A stretch of 64,000 nucleotides of DNA from Sipunculus nudus (taxonomy: Eukaryota > Annelida > Sipuncula > Golfingiida > Sipunculidae): the NCBI GenBank assembly GCA_026874595.1, contig CM049317.1, forward strand, positions 62,161,118 to 62,225,117, read 5' to 3'. Within the stretch, counting starts at the first letter, position 1. Each line of letters opens with the position of its first letter. Shown piece by piece: positions 10,201 through 21,815 of this stretch. The position numbers and the translations under genes are program-made. Below the pieces are notes generated by a model. It made no database searches. It saw only the letters and a program-made list of their open reading frames with translations, and was not told the DNA's origin.

Positions 10201-10508
10201 ATGTCAGAAATGGTAAAACATTGTAGGTAAATTGTGTTAAAATTGGAAAATGGGTCCAATAAATCAATAAATGACTTTTTTAAAAATAGCAGAATTATAC
10301 ATTATCGGTTTTGATCGAACGATATTGCCCTTACTTTTGATATTAATGTTCACTATGCGGGACTGCTGTGTAGCCAGGGGACCCGTCTGTCACCATTTGG
10401 GACATATCAGTGTGTATTTTTAGGAAAATGCTGCATTTCTGTTGTGATTTTGCCGTAAGCAAAGAATAAGCAAAGCATCAGCAAAGTGTAAGCAAAGGGA
10501 TTATGCCT
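7243..10508. repeat. 7,242-bp-offset HOR segment, copy 2
   Basis: This is the partner of 1-3267. It is near-identical except for a patch in the monomer starting at 8846, where this copy has CACC, TTTTTTAGTAAAATG and CTTTTGAGATT instead of CCCC, TTTTTTTAGGAAAATG and CTGTTGTGATT. The patch sits between matching flanks and looks like a conversion tract from another subfamily. A smaller difference lies near 8542 (TTTTTTGG for TTTTTAGG). Confidence 0.85.
7620..8090. repeat. 471-bp long monomer, copy 2
   Basis: Same structure as the unit at 378-848, including the AATCAATAAGTGAC and AAAATTTCAGAATT variants in the second half. It lies exactly 7,242 bp downstream, as expected from the large HOR duplication. 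Confidence 0.92.
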
Positions 10509-11195
10509 TCATAATTGCTTTTTGGCACCATTTTCTGAAGAAATAATGTATTTTTTTGGCATTGCGGGGGTCTAATAATGTCAGAAATGGTGAAACACTG
10601 TAGGTAAATTGTGTTTAAATTGGAAAATGGGTCAAAGAAATCTATAAATGACTTTTTTAAAAATAGCAGAATTATACATTTCCGGTTTTGATTGAACGAT
10701 ATTGCTCTTACTTTTGATATTAATGTTCACTAACCGGGACTGCTGTGTAGCCAGGGGACCCGTCTGTTTCCATATGGGTCATATCAGTGCTTATTTTTAG
10801 TAATATGTTTAATTTCTGTTGTGATTTTACTATAAGCAAAGAATAAGCAAAGCATTAAAAAAAGTGTAAGCAAAGGGATTATGCCTGCATAGTTGCTTTT
10901 TGGCACCATTTTCTGAAGAAATAATTTATTTTTGGACTTTGCGGGGGTCTAATAATGTCAGAAATGGTAAAACATTGTAGGTAAATTGAGTTAAAATTGG
11001 AAAATGGGTCCAATAAATCAATAAATGACTTTTTTAAAAATTGCAGAATTTGCAGAAATGGTAAAACACTGTAGATAAATTGTGTTAAAATTGGAAAATG
11101 GGTCCAATAAATCAATAAATGACTTTTTTAAAAATTGCAGAATTATACATTTGCGGTTTTGATTGAACGATATTGCCCTTACTTTTGATATTAAT
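9596..11195. repeat. 1.6-kb four-monomer block (L), copy 1
   Basis: The block consists of monomers at 9596, 9972 and 10348 plus the long monomer at 10725. With the extra monomer 11196-11571 it gives a five-monomer period of about 1,975 bp to the next copy. The first monomer carries the GTTGTG/CCCATC core variant and the GGGGGTCTTATAATG and AAGTTAATCGTG markers. The second has GTGCATTTTTAGG. Confidence 0.85.
10725..11195. repeat. 471-bp long monomer, copy 3
   Basis: Same internal duplication. Private or semi-private differences include a one-base shorter A-run (GCATTAAAAAAAGTG) and AATTTATTT in place of AATGTATTT. It ends the first 1.6-kb four-monomer block. Confidence 0.92.
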
Positions 11196-11571
11196 GTTCA
11201 CTAACCGGGACTGCTGTGTAGCCAGGGGACCCGTCTGTCACCATATGGTTCTTATCAGTGTGTATTTTTAGGAAAATGCTGCATTTCTGTTGTGATTTTG
11301 CCGTAAGCAAAGAATTAGCAAAGCATCAGCAAAGTGTAAGCAAAGGGATTATGCCTTCATAGTTGCTTTTTTTCACCATTTTCTGAAGAAATCATGTATT
11401 TTCGGACTTTGTGGGGGTCTAATAATGTCAGAAATGGTAAAACACTGTAGGTAAATTGTGTTAAAATTGGAAAATGGGTCCAAGAAATCAATAAATGACT
11501 TTTTTAAAAATTGCAGAATTATACATTATCGGTTTTGATCGAACGATATTTCCCTTACTTTTGATATTAAT

Positions 11572-13170
11572 GTTCACTTTCCGGGACTGTTGTGCAGCCA
11601 GGGGACCCATCTGTCACCATATGGTTCTTATCAGTGTGTATTTTTAGGAAAATGCTGCATTTCTGTTGTGATTTTGCCGTAAGCAAAGAATTAGCAAAGC
11701 ATCAGCAAGGTGTAAGCAAAGGTATTATGCCTTCATAATTGCTTTTTGGCACCATTTTCTGAAGAAATAATGTATTTTTGGACTTTGTGGGGGTCTTATA
11801 ATGTCAGAAATGGTAAAACATTGTAAGTTAATCGTGTTAAAATGGAAGATGGGTCCAAAAATCAATAAATGACTTTTTTTAAAAATAGAAGAATTATACA
11901 TTTGCGGTTTTGATTGAACGATATTGGCCTTACTTTTGATATTAATGTTCACTATCCGGGACAGCTGTGTAGCCAGGGGAACCGTCTGTCACCATATGGT
12001 TCATATCAGTGTGCATTTTTAGGAAAATGCTGCATTTCTGTTGTGATTTTGCTGTAAGCAAAGAATAAGCAAAGCATCAGCAAAGTGTAAGCAAAGGGAT
12101 TATGCCTACATAGTTGCTTTTTTTCACCATTTTCTGAAGAAATCATGTATTTTTGGACTTTGCGGGGGTCAAATAATGTCAGAAATGGTAAAACATTGTA
12201 GGTAAATTGTGTTAAAATTGGAAAATGGGTCCAATAAATCAATAAATGACTTTTTTAAAAATAGCAGAATTATACATTATCGGTTTTGATCGAACGATAT
12301 TGCCCTTACTTTTGATATTAATGTTCACTATGCGGGACTGCTGTGTAGCCAGGGGACCCGTCTGTCACCATTTGGGTCATATCAGTGTGTATTTTTAGGA
12401 AAATGCTGCATTTCTGTTGTGATTTTGCCGTAAGCAAAGAATAAGCAAAGCATCAGCAAAGTGTAAGCAAAGGGATTATGCCTTCATAATTGCTTTTTGG
12501 CACCATTTTCTGAAGAAATAATGTATTTTTTTGGCATTGCGGGGGTCTAATAATGTCAGAAATGGTGAAACACTGTAGGTAAATTGTGTTTAAATTGGAA
12601 AATGGGTCAAAGAAATCTATAAATGACTTTTTTAAAAATAGCAGAATTATACATTTCCGGTTTTGATCGAACGATATTGCTCTTACTTTTGATATTAATG
12701 TTCACTAACCGGGACTGCTGTGTAGCCAGGGGACCCGTCTGTTTCCATATGGGTCATATCAGTGCTTATTTTTAGTAATATGTTTAATTTCTGTTGTGAT
12801 TTTACTATAAGCAAAGAATAAGCAAAGCATAAAAAAAAGTGTAAGCAAAGGGATTATGCCTGCATAGTTGCTTTTTGGCACCATTTTCTGAAGAAATAAT
12901 GTATTTTTGGACTTTGCGGGGGTCTAATAATGTCAGAAATGGTAAAACATTGTAGGTAAATTGAGTTAAAATTGGAAAATGGGTCCAATAAATCAAGAAA
13001 TGACTTTTTTAAAAATTGCAGAATTTGCAGAAATGGTAAAACACTGTAGATAAATTGTGTTAAAATTGGAAAATGGGTCCAATAAATCAATAAATGACTT
13101 TTTTAAAAATTGCAGAATTATACATTTGCGGTTTTGATTGAACGATATTGCCCTTACTTTTGATATTAAT
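11572..13170. repeat. 1.6-kb four-monomer block (L), copy 2
   Basis: Collinear with 9596-11195. It is one base shorter because of a deletion near 11857 (GGGTCCAAAAATC for GGGTCCAAGAAATC). Other differences are TTGTGCAGCC in the core, GACAGCTGTG and GGGGAACCG in the second monomer, and GTCAAATAATG near 12170. Confidence 0.85.
12700..13170. repeat. 471-bp long monomer, copy 4
   Basis: Same internal duplication, with AATCAAGAAATGAC as a private change near the internal junction. It ends the second 1.6-kb block. Confidence 0.92.
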
Positions 13171-15431
13171 GTTCACTAACCGGGACTGCTGTGTAGCCAG
13201 GGGACCCGTCTGTTTTCCTATGGGTCATATCAGTGTGTATTTTTAGGAAAATGCTGCATTTCTGTTGTGATTTTGCCGTAAGCAAAAAATAAGCAAAGCA
13301 TCAACAAAGTGTAAGCAAAGTGATTATGCCTTCATAATTGCTTTTTTTTTCACCATTCTCTGAAGAAATAATGTATTTTTGGACTTTGCGGGGGGGCTTA
13401 TAATGTCAGAAATGGTAAAACATTGTAGGTAAATTGTGTTAAAATAGGAAAATGGGTCAAAGAAATCAATAAATGACTTTTTTTGAAAATTGCAGAATTA
13501 TACATTACCGGTTTTGATTGAACAATATTGCCCTTACTTTTGATATTAATGTTCACTTACCGGGACTGCTGTGTAGCCAGGGGACCCGTCTGTATCCATA
13601 TGGGTCATATCAGTTTGTATTTTTAGGAAAATGCTGCATTTCTGTTGTGATTTTGCCGTAAGCAAAGAATTAGCAAAGCATCAGCAAGGTGTAAGCAAAG
13701 GGATTATGCCTTCATAATTGCTTTTTTGCACCATTTTCTGAAGAAATAATGTATTTTTGGACTTTGCGCGGGTCTTATAATGTCAGAAATGGTAAAACAT
13801 TGTAAGTAAATTGTGTTAACATTGGAAAATTGGTCCAAGAAATCAATAAATGACTTTTTTTAAAAATAGAAGAATTATACATTATCGGTTTTGATCGAAC
13901 GATATTGCCCTTACTTTTGATATTAATGTTCACTAACCGGGACTGCTGTGTAGCCAGGGGACCCGTCTGTCCCCATATGGGTCATATTAGTGTGTATTTT
14001 TAGGAAAATGCTGCATTTCTGTTGTGATTTTGCCGTAAGCAAAGAATAAGCAAAGCATCAGCAAAGTGTAAGCAAAGGGATTATGCCTTCATAGTTGCTT
14101 TTTTTCACCATTTTCTGAAGAAATAATGTATTTTTGGACTTTGCGATGGTCTAATAATGTCAGAAATGGTAAAACACTGTAGGTAAATTGTGTTAAAATT
14201 GGAAAATGGGTCCAATAAATCAATAAATGACTTTTTTAAAAATTGCAGAATTATACCTAACCGGTTTTGATTGAACAATATTGCCCTTACTTTTGATATT
14301 AATGTTCACTAACCGGGACTGCTGTGTAGCCAGGGGACCCGTCTGTCCCCATATGGGTCATATCAGTGTGTTTTTTAGTAAAATGCTGCATTTCTTTTGA
14401 GATTTTGCCGTAAGCAAAGAATTAGCAAAGCATCAGCAAGGTGTAAGCAAAGGGATTATGCCTTCATAATTGCTCTTTGGCACCATTTTCTGAAAAAAAT
14501 AATGTATTTTTGGGCTTTGCGGGGGTCTAATAATGTCAGAAATGGTAAAACACTGTAGGTAAATTCTGTTAAAATTAGAAAATGGGTCCCAGGAATCAAT
14601 AAATGACTTTTTTAAAAATTGCAGAATTATACATTACCGGTTTTGATTGAACAATATTGCCCTTACTTTTGATATTAATGTTCACTAACCGGGACTGCTG
14701 TGTAGCCAGGGGACCCGTCTGTCCCCATATGGGTCATATCAGTGTGTTTTTATAGGAAAATGCTGCATTCCTGTTGTGATTTTGCCGTAAGCAAAGAATT
14801 AGCAAAGCATCAGCAAGGTGTAAGCAAAGGGATTATGCCTTCATAATTGCTCTTTGGCACCATTTTCTGAAGAAATAATGTATTTTTGGACTTTGCGGGG
14901 GTCTAATAATGTCAGAAATGGTAAAACACTGTAGGTAAATTGTGTTAAAATTGGAAAATGGGTCCAAGAAATCAATAAATGACTTTTTTAAAAATTGCAG
15001 AATTATACATTATCGGTTTTGATCGAACGATATTGCCCTTACTTTTGATATTAATGTTCACTTTCCGGGACTACTGTGTAGCCAGGGGACCCGTCTGTCA
15101 CCATATGGTTCTTATCAGTGTGTATTTTTAGGAAAATGCTGCATTTCTGTTGTGATTTTGCCGTAAGCAAAGAATTAGCAAAGCATCAGCAAAGTGTAAG
15201 CAAAGGGATTATGCCTTCATAGTTGCTTTTTTTCACCATTTTCTGAAGAAATCATGTATTTTCGGACTTTGCGGGGGTCTAATAATGTCAGAAATGGTAA
15301 AACATTGTAGGTAAATTGTGTTAAAATTGGAAAATGGGTCAAAGAAATCAATAAATGACTTTTTTAAAAATTGCAGAATTATACATTACCGGTTTTGATT
15401 GAACAATATTGCCCTTACTTTTGATATTAAT
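13171..15431. repeat. Transition from A-type monomers to trimer-type monomers
   Basis: Six monomers. The first three (TTTTCC, TATCC with GCGCGGGTCTTATAATG, then the GCGATGGTC monomer) match 61067 onward and 56458 onward. The next ones introduce markers of the trimer domain, such as GGCTTTGCGGGGG, CCCAGGAATC, CTTTCCGGGACTACTG and ATTTTCGGAC. It is a mosaic with no sharp unique boundary. Confidence 0.7.
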
Positions 15432-16558
15432 GTTCACCAACCGGGACTGCTGTGTAGCCAGGGGACCCGTCTGTCCCCATATGGGTCATATCAGTGTGTT
15501 TTTTTAGGAAAATGCTGCATTTCTGTTGTGATTTTGCCGTAAGCAAAGAATTAGCAAAGCATCAGCAAGGTGTAAGCAAAGGGATTATGCCTTCATAATT
15601 GCTCTTTGGCACCATTTTCTGAAAAAAATAATGTATTTTTGGGCTTTGCGGGGGTCTAATAATGTCAGAAATGGTAAAACACTGTAGGTAAATTCTGTTA
15701 AAATTAGAAAATGGGTCCCAGGAATCAATAAATGACTTTTTTAAAGGAGCAGAATTATACATTTATGGTTTTCATTGAACGATATTGCTCTTACTTTTGA
15801 TATTAATGTTCACTAACCGGGACTGCTGTGTAGCCAGGGGACCCGTCTGTCACCATATGGGTCATATCAGTGTGTATTTATAGGAAAATGCTGCATTTCT
15901 GTTGTGATTTTGCCGTAAGCAAAGAATTAGCAAAGCATCAGCAAGGTGTAAGCAAAGGGATTATGCCTTCATAATTGCTCTTTGGCACCATTTTCTGAAG
16001 AAATCATGTATTTTTGGACTTAGCGGGGGTCTAATAATGTCAGAAATGGTAAAACACTGTAGGTAATTGTGTTAAAATTGGAAAATGGGTCCAAGAAATC
16101 AATAAATAACTTTTTTAAAAATTGCAGAATTATACATTATCGGTTTTGATCGAACGATATTGCCCTTACTTTTGATATTAATGTTCACTTTCCGGGACTG
16201 CTGTGTAGCCAGGGCACCCGTCTGTCACCATATGGTTCTTATCAGTGTGTATTTTTAGGAAAATGCTGCATTTCTGTTGTGATTTTGCCGTAAGCAAAGA
16301 ATTAGCAAAGCATCAGCAAAGTGTAAGCAAAGGGATTATGCCTTCATAGTTGCTTTTTTTCACCATTTTCTGAAGAAATCATGTATTTTCGGACTTTGCG
16401 GGGGTCTAATAATGTCAGAAATGGTAAAACATTGTAGGTAAATTGTGTTAAAATTGGAAAATGGGTCAAAGAAATCAATAAATGACTTTTTTAAAAATTG
16501 CAGAATTATACATTACCGGTTTTGATTGAACAATATTGCCCTTACTTTTGATATTAAT
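15432..16558. repeat. Trimer HOR unit 1 (T1-T2-T3)
   Basis: T1 (15432-15807) has CTGAAAAAAATAATG, GGGCTTTGCGG, CCCAGGAATC, TTAAAGGAGCAG and TATGGTTTTCATTG. T2 (15808-16182) has CACCATATGGGTC, ATTTATAGG, GGACTTAGCGGGG, TAGGTAATTGTG and AATAAATAAC. T3 (16183-16558) has CTTTCCGGG, CACCATATGGTTCTT, CATAGTTGCTTTTTTTCACC and ATTTTCGGAC. Total 1,127 bp. T1 here is the CACCAACC subtype, shared with units 3 but not 2 or 4. Confidence 0.9.
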
Positions 16559-17685
16559 GTTCACTAACCGGGACTGCTGTGTAGCCAGGGGACCCGTCTG
16601 TCCCCATATGGGTCATATCAGTGTGTTTTTTTAGGAAAATGCTGCATTTCTGTTGTGATTTTGCCGTAAGCAAAGAATTAGCAAAGCATCAGCAAGGTGT
16701 AAGCAAAGGGATTATGCCTTCATAATTGCTCTTTGGCACCATTTTCTCAAAAAAATAATGTATTTTTGGGCTTTGCGGGGGTCTAATAATGTCAGAAATG
16801 GTAAAACACTGTAGGTAAATTCTGTTAAAATTAGAAAATGGGTCCCAGGAATCAATAAATGACTTTTTTAAAGGAGCAGAATTATACATTTATGGTATTC
16901 ATTGAACGATATTGCTCTTACTTTTGATATTAATGTTCACTAACCGGGACTGCTGTGTAGCCAGGGGACCCGTCTGTCACCATATGGGTCATATCAGTGT
17001 GTATTTATAGGAAAATGCTGCATTTCTGTTGTGATTTTGCCGTAAGCAAAGAATTAGCAAAGCATCAGCAAGGTGTAAGCAAAGGGATTATGCCTTCATA
17101 ATTGCTCTTTGGCACCATTTTCTGAAGAAATCATGTATTTTTGGACTTAGCGGGGGTCTAATAATGTCAGAAATGGTAAAACACTGTAGGTAATTGTGCT
17201 AAAATTGGAAAATGGGTCCAAGAAATCAATAAATAACTTTTTTAAAAATTGCAGAATTATACATTATCGGTTTTGATCGAACGATATTGCCCTTACTTTT
17301 GATATTAATGTTCACTTTCCGGGACTGCTGTGTAGCCAGGGGACCCGTCTGTCACCATATGGTTCTTATCAGTGTGTATTTTTAGGAAAATGCTGCATTT
17401 CTGTTGTGATTTTGCCGTAAGCAAAGAATTAGCAAAGCATCAGCAAAGTGTAAGCAAAGGGATTATGCCTTCATAGTTGCTTTTTTTCACCATTTTCTGA
17501 AGAAATCATGTATTTTCGGACTTTGCGGGGGTCTAATAATGTCAGAAATGGTAAAACATTGTAGGTAAATTGTGTTAAAATTGGAAAATGGGTCAAAGAA
17601 ATCAATAAATGACTTTTTTAAAAATTGCAGAATTATACATTACCGGTTTTGATTGAACAATATTGCCCTTACTTTTGATATTAAT
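16559..17685. repeat. Trimer HOR unit 2
   Basis: Same T1-T2-T3 order and 1,127 bp. T1 is the second subtype: CACTAACC, CTCAAAAAAATAATG and TATGGTATTCATTG. T2 carries a private AATTGTGCTAAAATT near 17198, which reappears 7,890 bp downstream. Confidence 0.9.
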
Positions 17686-18812
17686 GTTCACCAACCGGGA
17701 CTGCTGTGTAGCCAGGGGACCCGTCTGTCCCCATATGGGTCATATCAGTGTGTTTTTTTAGGAAAATGCTGCATTTCTGTTGTGATTTTGCCGTAAGCAA
17801 AGAATTAGCAAAGCATCAGCAAGGTGTAAGCAAAGGGATTATGCCTTCATAATTGCTCTTTGGCACCATTTTCTGAAAAAAATAATGTATTTTTGGGCTT
17901 TGCGGGGGTCTAATAATGTCAGAAATGGTAAAACACTGTAGGTAAATTCTGTTAAAATTAGAAAATGGGTCCCAGGAATCAATTAATGACTTTTTTAAAG
18001 GAGCAGAATTATACATTTATGGTTTTCATTGAACGATATTGCTCTTACTTTTGATATTAATGTTCACTAACCGGGACTGCTGTGTAGCCAGGGGACCCTT
18101 CTGTCACCATATGGGTCATATCAGTGTGTATTTATAGGAAAATGCTGCATTTCTGTTGTGATTTTGCCGTAAGCAAAGAATTAGCAAAGCATCAGCAAGG
18201 TGTAAGCAAAGGGATTATGCCTTCATAATTGCTCTTTGGCACCATTTTCTGAAGAAATCATGTATTTTTGGACTTAGCGGGGGTCTAATAATGTCAGAAA
18301 TGGTAAAACACTGTAGGTAATTGTGTTAAAATTGGAAAATGGGTCCAAGAAATCAATAAATAACTTTTTTAAAAATTGCAGAATTATACATTATCGGTTT
18401 TGATCGAACGATATTGCCCTTACTTTTGATATTAATGTTCACTTTCCGGGACTGCTGTGTAGCCAGGGGACCCGTCTGTCACCATATGGTTCTTATCAGT
18501 GTGTATTTTTAGGAAAATGCTGCATTTCTGTTGTGATTTTGCCGTAAGCAAAGAATTAGCAAAGCATCAGCAAAGTGTAAGCAAAGGGATTATGCCTTCA
18601 TAGTTGCTTTTTTTCACCATTTTCTGAAGAAATCATGTATTTTCGGACTTTGCGGGGGTCTAATAATGTCAGAAATGGTAAAACATTGTAGGTAAATTGT
18701 GTTAAAATTGGAAAATGGGTCAAAGAAATCAATAAATGACTTTTTTAAAAATTGCAGAATTATACATTACCGGTTTTGATTGAACAATATTGCCCTTACT
18801 TTTGATATTAAT
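17686..18812. repeat. Trimer HOR unit 3
   Basis: Same order and length. T1 returns to the first subtype (CACCAACC, CTGAAAAAAATAATG, TGGTTTTCATTG), so the true repeat is a hexamer of about 2,254 bp, units 1+2 followed by 3+4. T2 has a private GGGGACCCTTCTG near 18098, also found 7,890 bp downstream. Confidence 0.9.
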
Positions 18813-19940
18813 GTTCACTAACCGGGACTGCTGTGTAGCCAGGGGACCCGTCTGTCCCCATATGGGTCATATCAGTGTGTTTTTTTTAGGAAAATGCTGC
18901 ATTTCTGTTGTGATTTTGCCGTAAGCAAAGAATTAGCAAAGCATCAGCAAGGTGTAAGCAAAGGGATTATGCCTTCATAATTGCTCTTTGGCACCATTTT
19001 CTCAAAAAAATAATGTATTTTTGGGCTTTGCGGGGGTCTAATAATGTCAGAAATGGTAAAACACTGTAGGTAAATTCTGTTAAAATTAGAAAATGGGTCC
19101 CAGGAATCAATAAATGACTTTTTTAAAGGAGCAGAATTATACATTTATGGTATTCATTGAACGATATTGCTCTTACTTTTGATATTAATGTTCACTAACC
19201 GGGACTGCTGTGTAGCCAGGGGACCCGTCTGTCACCATATGGGTCATATCAGTGTGTATTTATAGGAAAATGCTGCATTTCTGTTGTGATTTTGCCGTAA
19301 GCAAAGAATTAGCAAAGCATCAGCAAGGTGTAAGCAAAGGGATTATGCCTTCATAATTGCTCTTTGGCACCATTTTCTGAAGAAATCATGTATTTTTGGA
19401 CTTAGCGGGGGTCTAATAATGTCAGAAATGGTAAAACACTGTAGGTAATTGTGTTAAAATTGGAAAATGGGTCCAAGAAATCAATAAATAACTTTTTTAA
19501 AAATTGCAGAATTATACATTATCGGTTTTGATCGAACGATATTGCCCTTACTTTTGATATTAATGTTCACTTTCCGGGACTGCTGTGTAGCCAGGGGACC
19601 CGTCTGTCACCATATGGTTCTTATCAGTGTGTATTTTTAGGAAAATGCTGCATTTCTGTTGTGATTTTGCCGTAAGCAAAGAATTAGCAAAGCATCAGCA
19701 AAGTGTAAGCAAAGGGATTATGCCTTCATAGTTGCTTTTTTTCACCATTTTCTGAAGAAATCATGTATTTTCGGACTTTGCGGGGGTCTAATAATGTCAG
19801 AAATGGTAAAACATTGTAGGTAAATTGTGTTAAAATTGGAAAATGGGTCAAAGAAATCAATAAATGACTTTTTAAAAAATTGCAGAATTATACATTACCG
19901 GTTTTGATTGAACAATATTGCCCTTACTTTTGATATTAAT
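18813..19940. repeat. Trimer HOR unit 4
   Basis: Same order with the second T1 subtype. It is 1,128 bp because one T-run is a base longer (GTGTTTTTTTTAGG near 18885). T3 has the shortened run GACTTTTTAAAAAATTG near 19867, which recurs 6,762 bp downstream. Confidence 0.9.
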
Positions 19941-20316
19941 GTTCACTAACCGGGACTGCTGTGTAGCCAGGGGACCCGTCTGTCCCCATATGGGTCATAT
20001 CAGTGTGTTTTTTTAGGAAAATGCTGCATTTCTGTTGTGATTTTGCCGTAAGCAAAGAATTAGCAAAGCATCAGCAAGGTGTAAGCAAAGGGATTATGCC
20101 TTCATAATTGCTCTTTGGCACCATTTTCTGAAGAAATAATGTATTTTTGGACTTTGCGGGGGTCTAATAATGTCAGAAATGGTAAAACACTGTAGGTAAA
20201 TTGTGTTAAAATTAGAAAATGGGTCCAAGAAATCAATAAATGACTTTTATAAAAATTGCAGAATTATACATTTTCGGTTTTGATCGAACGATATTGCCCT
20301 TACTTTTGATACTAAT

Positions 20317-21815
20317 GTTCACTAACCGGGACTGCTGTGTAGCCAGGGGACCCGTCTGTCCCCATATGGGTCATATCAGTGTGTATTTTTAGGAAAATGC
20401 TGCATTTCTGTTGTGATTTTGCCGTAAGCAAAGAATAAGCAAAGCATCAGCAAAGTGTAAGCAAAGGGATTATGCCTTCATAATTGCTTTTTGGCACCAT
20501 TTTCTGAAGAAATAATGTATTTTTGGGCTTTGTGGGGGTCTAATAATGTCAGAAATGGTGAAACACTGTAGGTAAATTCTGTTAAAATTAGAAAATGGGT
20601 CCCAGGAATCAATAAATGACTTTTTTAAAGTAGCAGAATTATACATTTGTGGTTTTGATTGAACGGTATTGCCCTTACTTTTGATATTAATGTTCACTAA
20701 CCGGGACTGCTGTGTAGCCAGGGGACCCGTCTGTTTCCGTATGGGTCATATCAGTGTGTATTTAGAGGAAAATGCTGCATTTCTGTTGCGATTTTGCCGT
20801 AAGCAAAGAATAAGCAAAGCATCAGCAAAGTGTAAGCAAAGGGATTATGCCTTCATAATTGCTTTTTGGCACCATTTTCTGAAGAAATAATGTTTTTTAG
20901 GTATTGCGGGGGTCTAATAATGTCTGAAATGGTGAAACACTTTAGGTAAATTGTGTTAAAATTGGAAAATGGGTCAAAGAAATCAATAAATGACTTTTTT
21001 AAAAATAGCAGAATTATACATTTCCGGTTTTGATCGAACGATATTGCCCTTACTTTTGATATTAATGTTCACTAACCGGGACTGCTGTGTAGCCAGGGGA
21101 CCCGTCTGTTTCCATATGGGTCATATCAGTGTGTATTTTTAGGAAAATGCTGCATTTCTGTTAAGATTTTGCCATAAGCAAAGAAAAAGCAAAGCATCAG
21201 CAAAGTGTAAGCAAAGGGATTATGCTTTCATAGTTGATTTTTTTCACCATTTTCTGAAGAAATCATGTATTTTTGGACTTTGCGGGGGTCTAATAATGTC
21301 AGAAATGGTAAAACACTGTAGGTAAATTGTGTTAAATTGGAAAATGGGTCCAAGAAATCAATAAATGACTTTTTAAAAATAGCAGAATTATACATTATCG
21401 GTTTTGATCGAACGATATTGCCCTCACTTTTGATATTAATGTTCACTACGCGGGACTGCTGTGTAGCCAGGGGACCCGTCTGTCACCATATGCTTCTTAT
21501 CAGTGTTTATTTTTAGGAAAATGCTGCATTTCTGTTGTGATTTTGCCGTAAGCACAGAATAAGCAAAGCATCAGCAAAGTGTAAGCAAAGGGATTATGCC
21601 TTCATAATTGCTTTTCGGCACCATTTTCTGAAAAAATAATGTATTTTTCGGCTTTGCGGGGGTCTAATAATGTCAGAAATGGTAAAACACTGTAGGTAAA
21701 TTCGGTTAAAATTAGAAAATGGGTCCCAGGAATCAATAAATGACTTTTTTATAGTAGCAGAATTATACATTTATGGTTTTCATTGAACGATATTGCTCTT
21801 ACTTTTGATATTAAT
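20317..21815. repeat. Four-monomer K cassette, copy 1
   Basis: K1 (20317-20691) has GGGCTTTGTGGGG and TTGATTGAACGGTATTG. K2 (20692-21066) has TTTCCGTATGGG, ATTTAGAGG, GTTGCGATT and TGTTTTTTAGGTATTG. K3 (21067-21440) has GTTAAGATTTTGCCATAAGC, AAGAAAAAGC and a one-base deletion (GTTAAATTGG). K4 (21441-21815) has CACTACGCGGG, CATATGCTTCTTATC and AAGCACAGAATAAGC. Total 1,499 bp. The cassette occurs six times and is a useful tag for the large rearrangements. Private bases here include ACTTTAGG near 20941 and TTCGGTTAAAATT near 21703. Confidence 0.9.
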
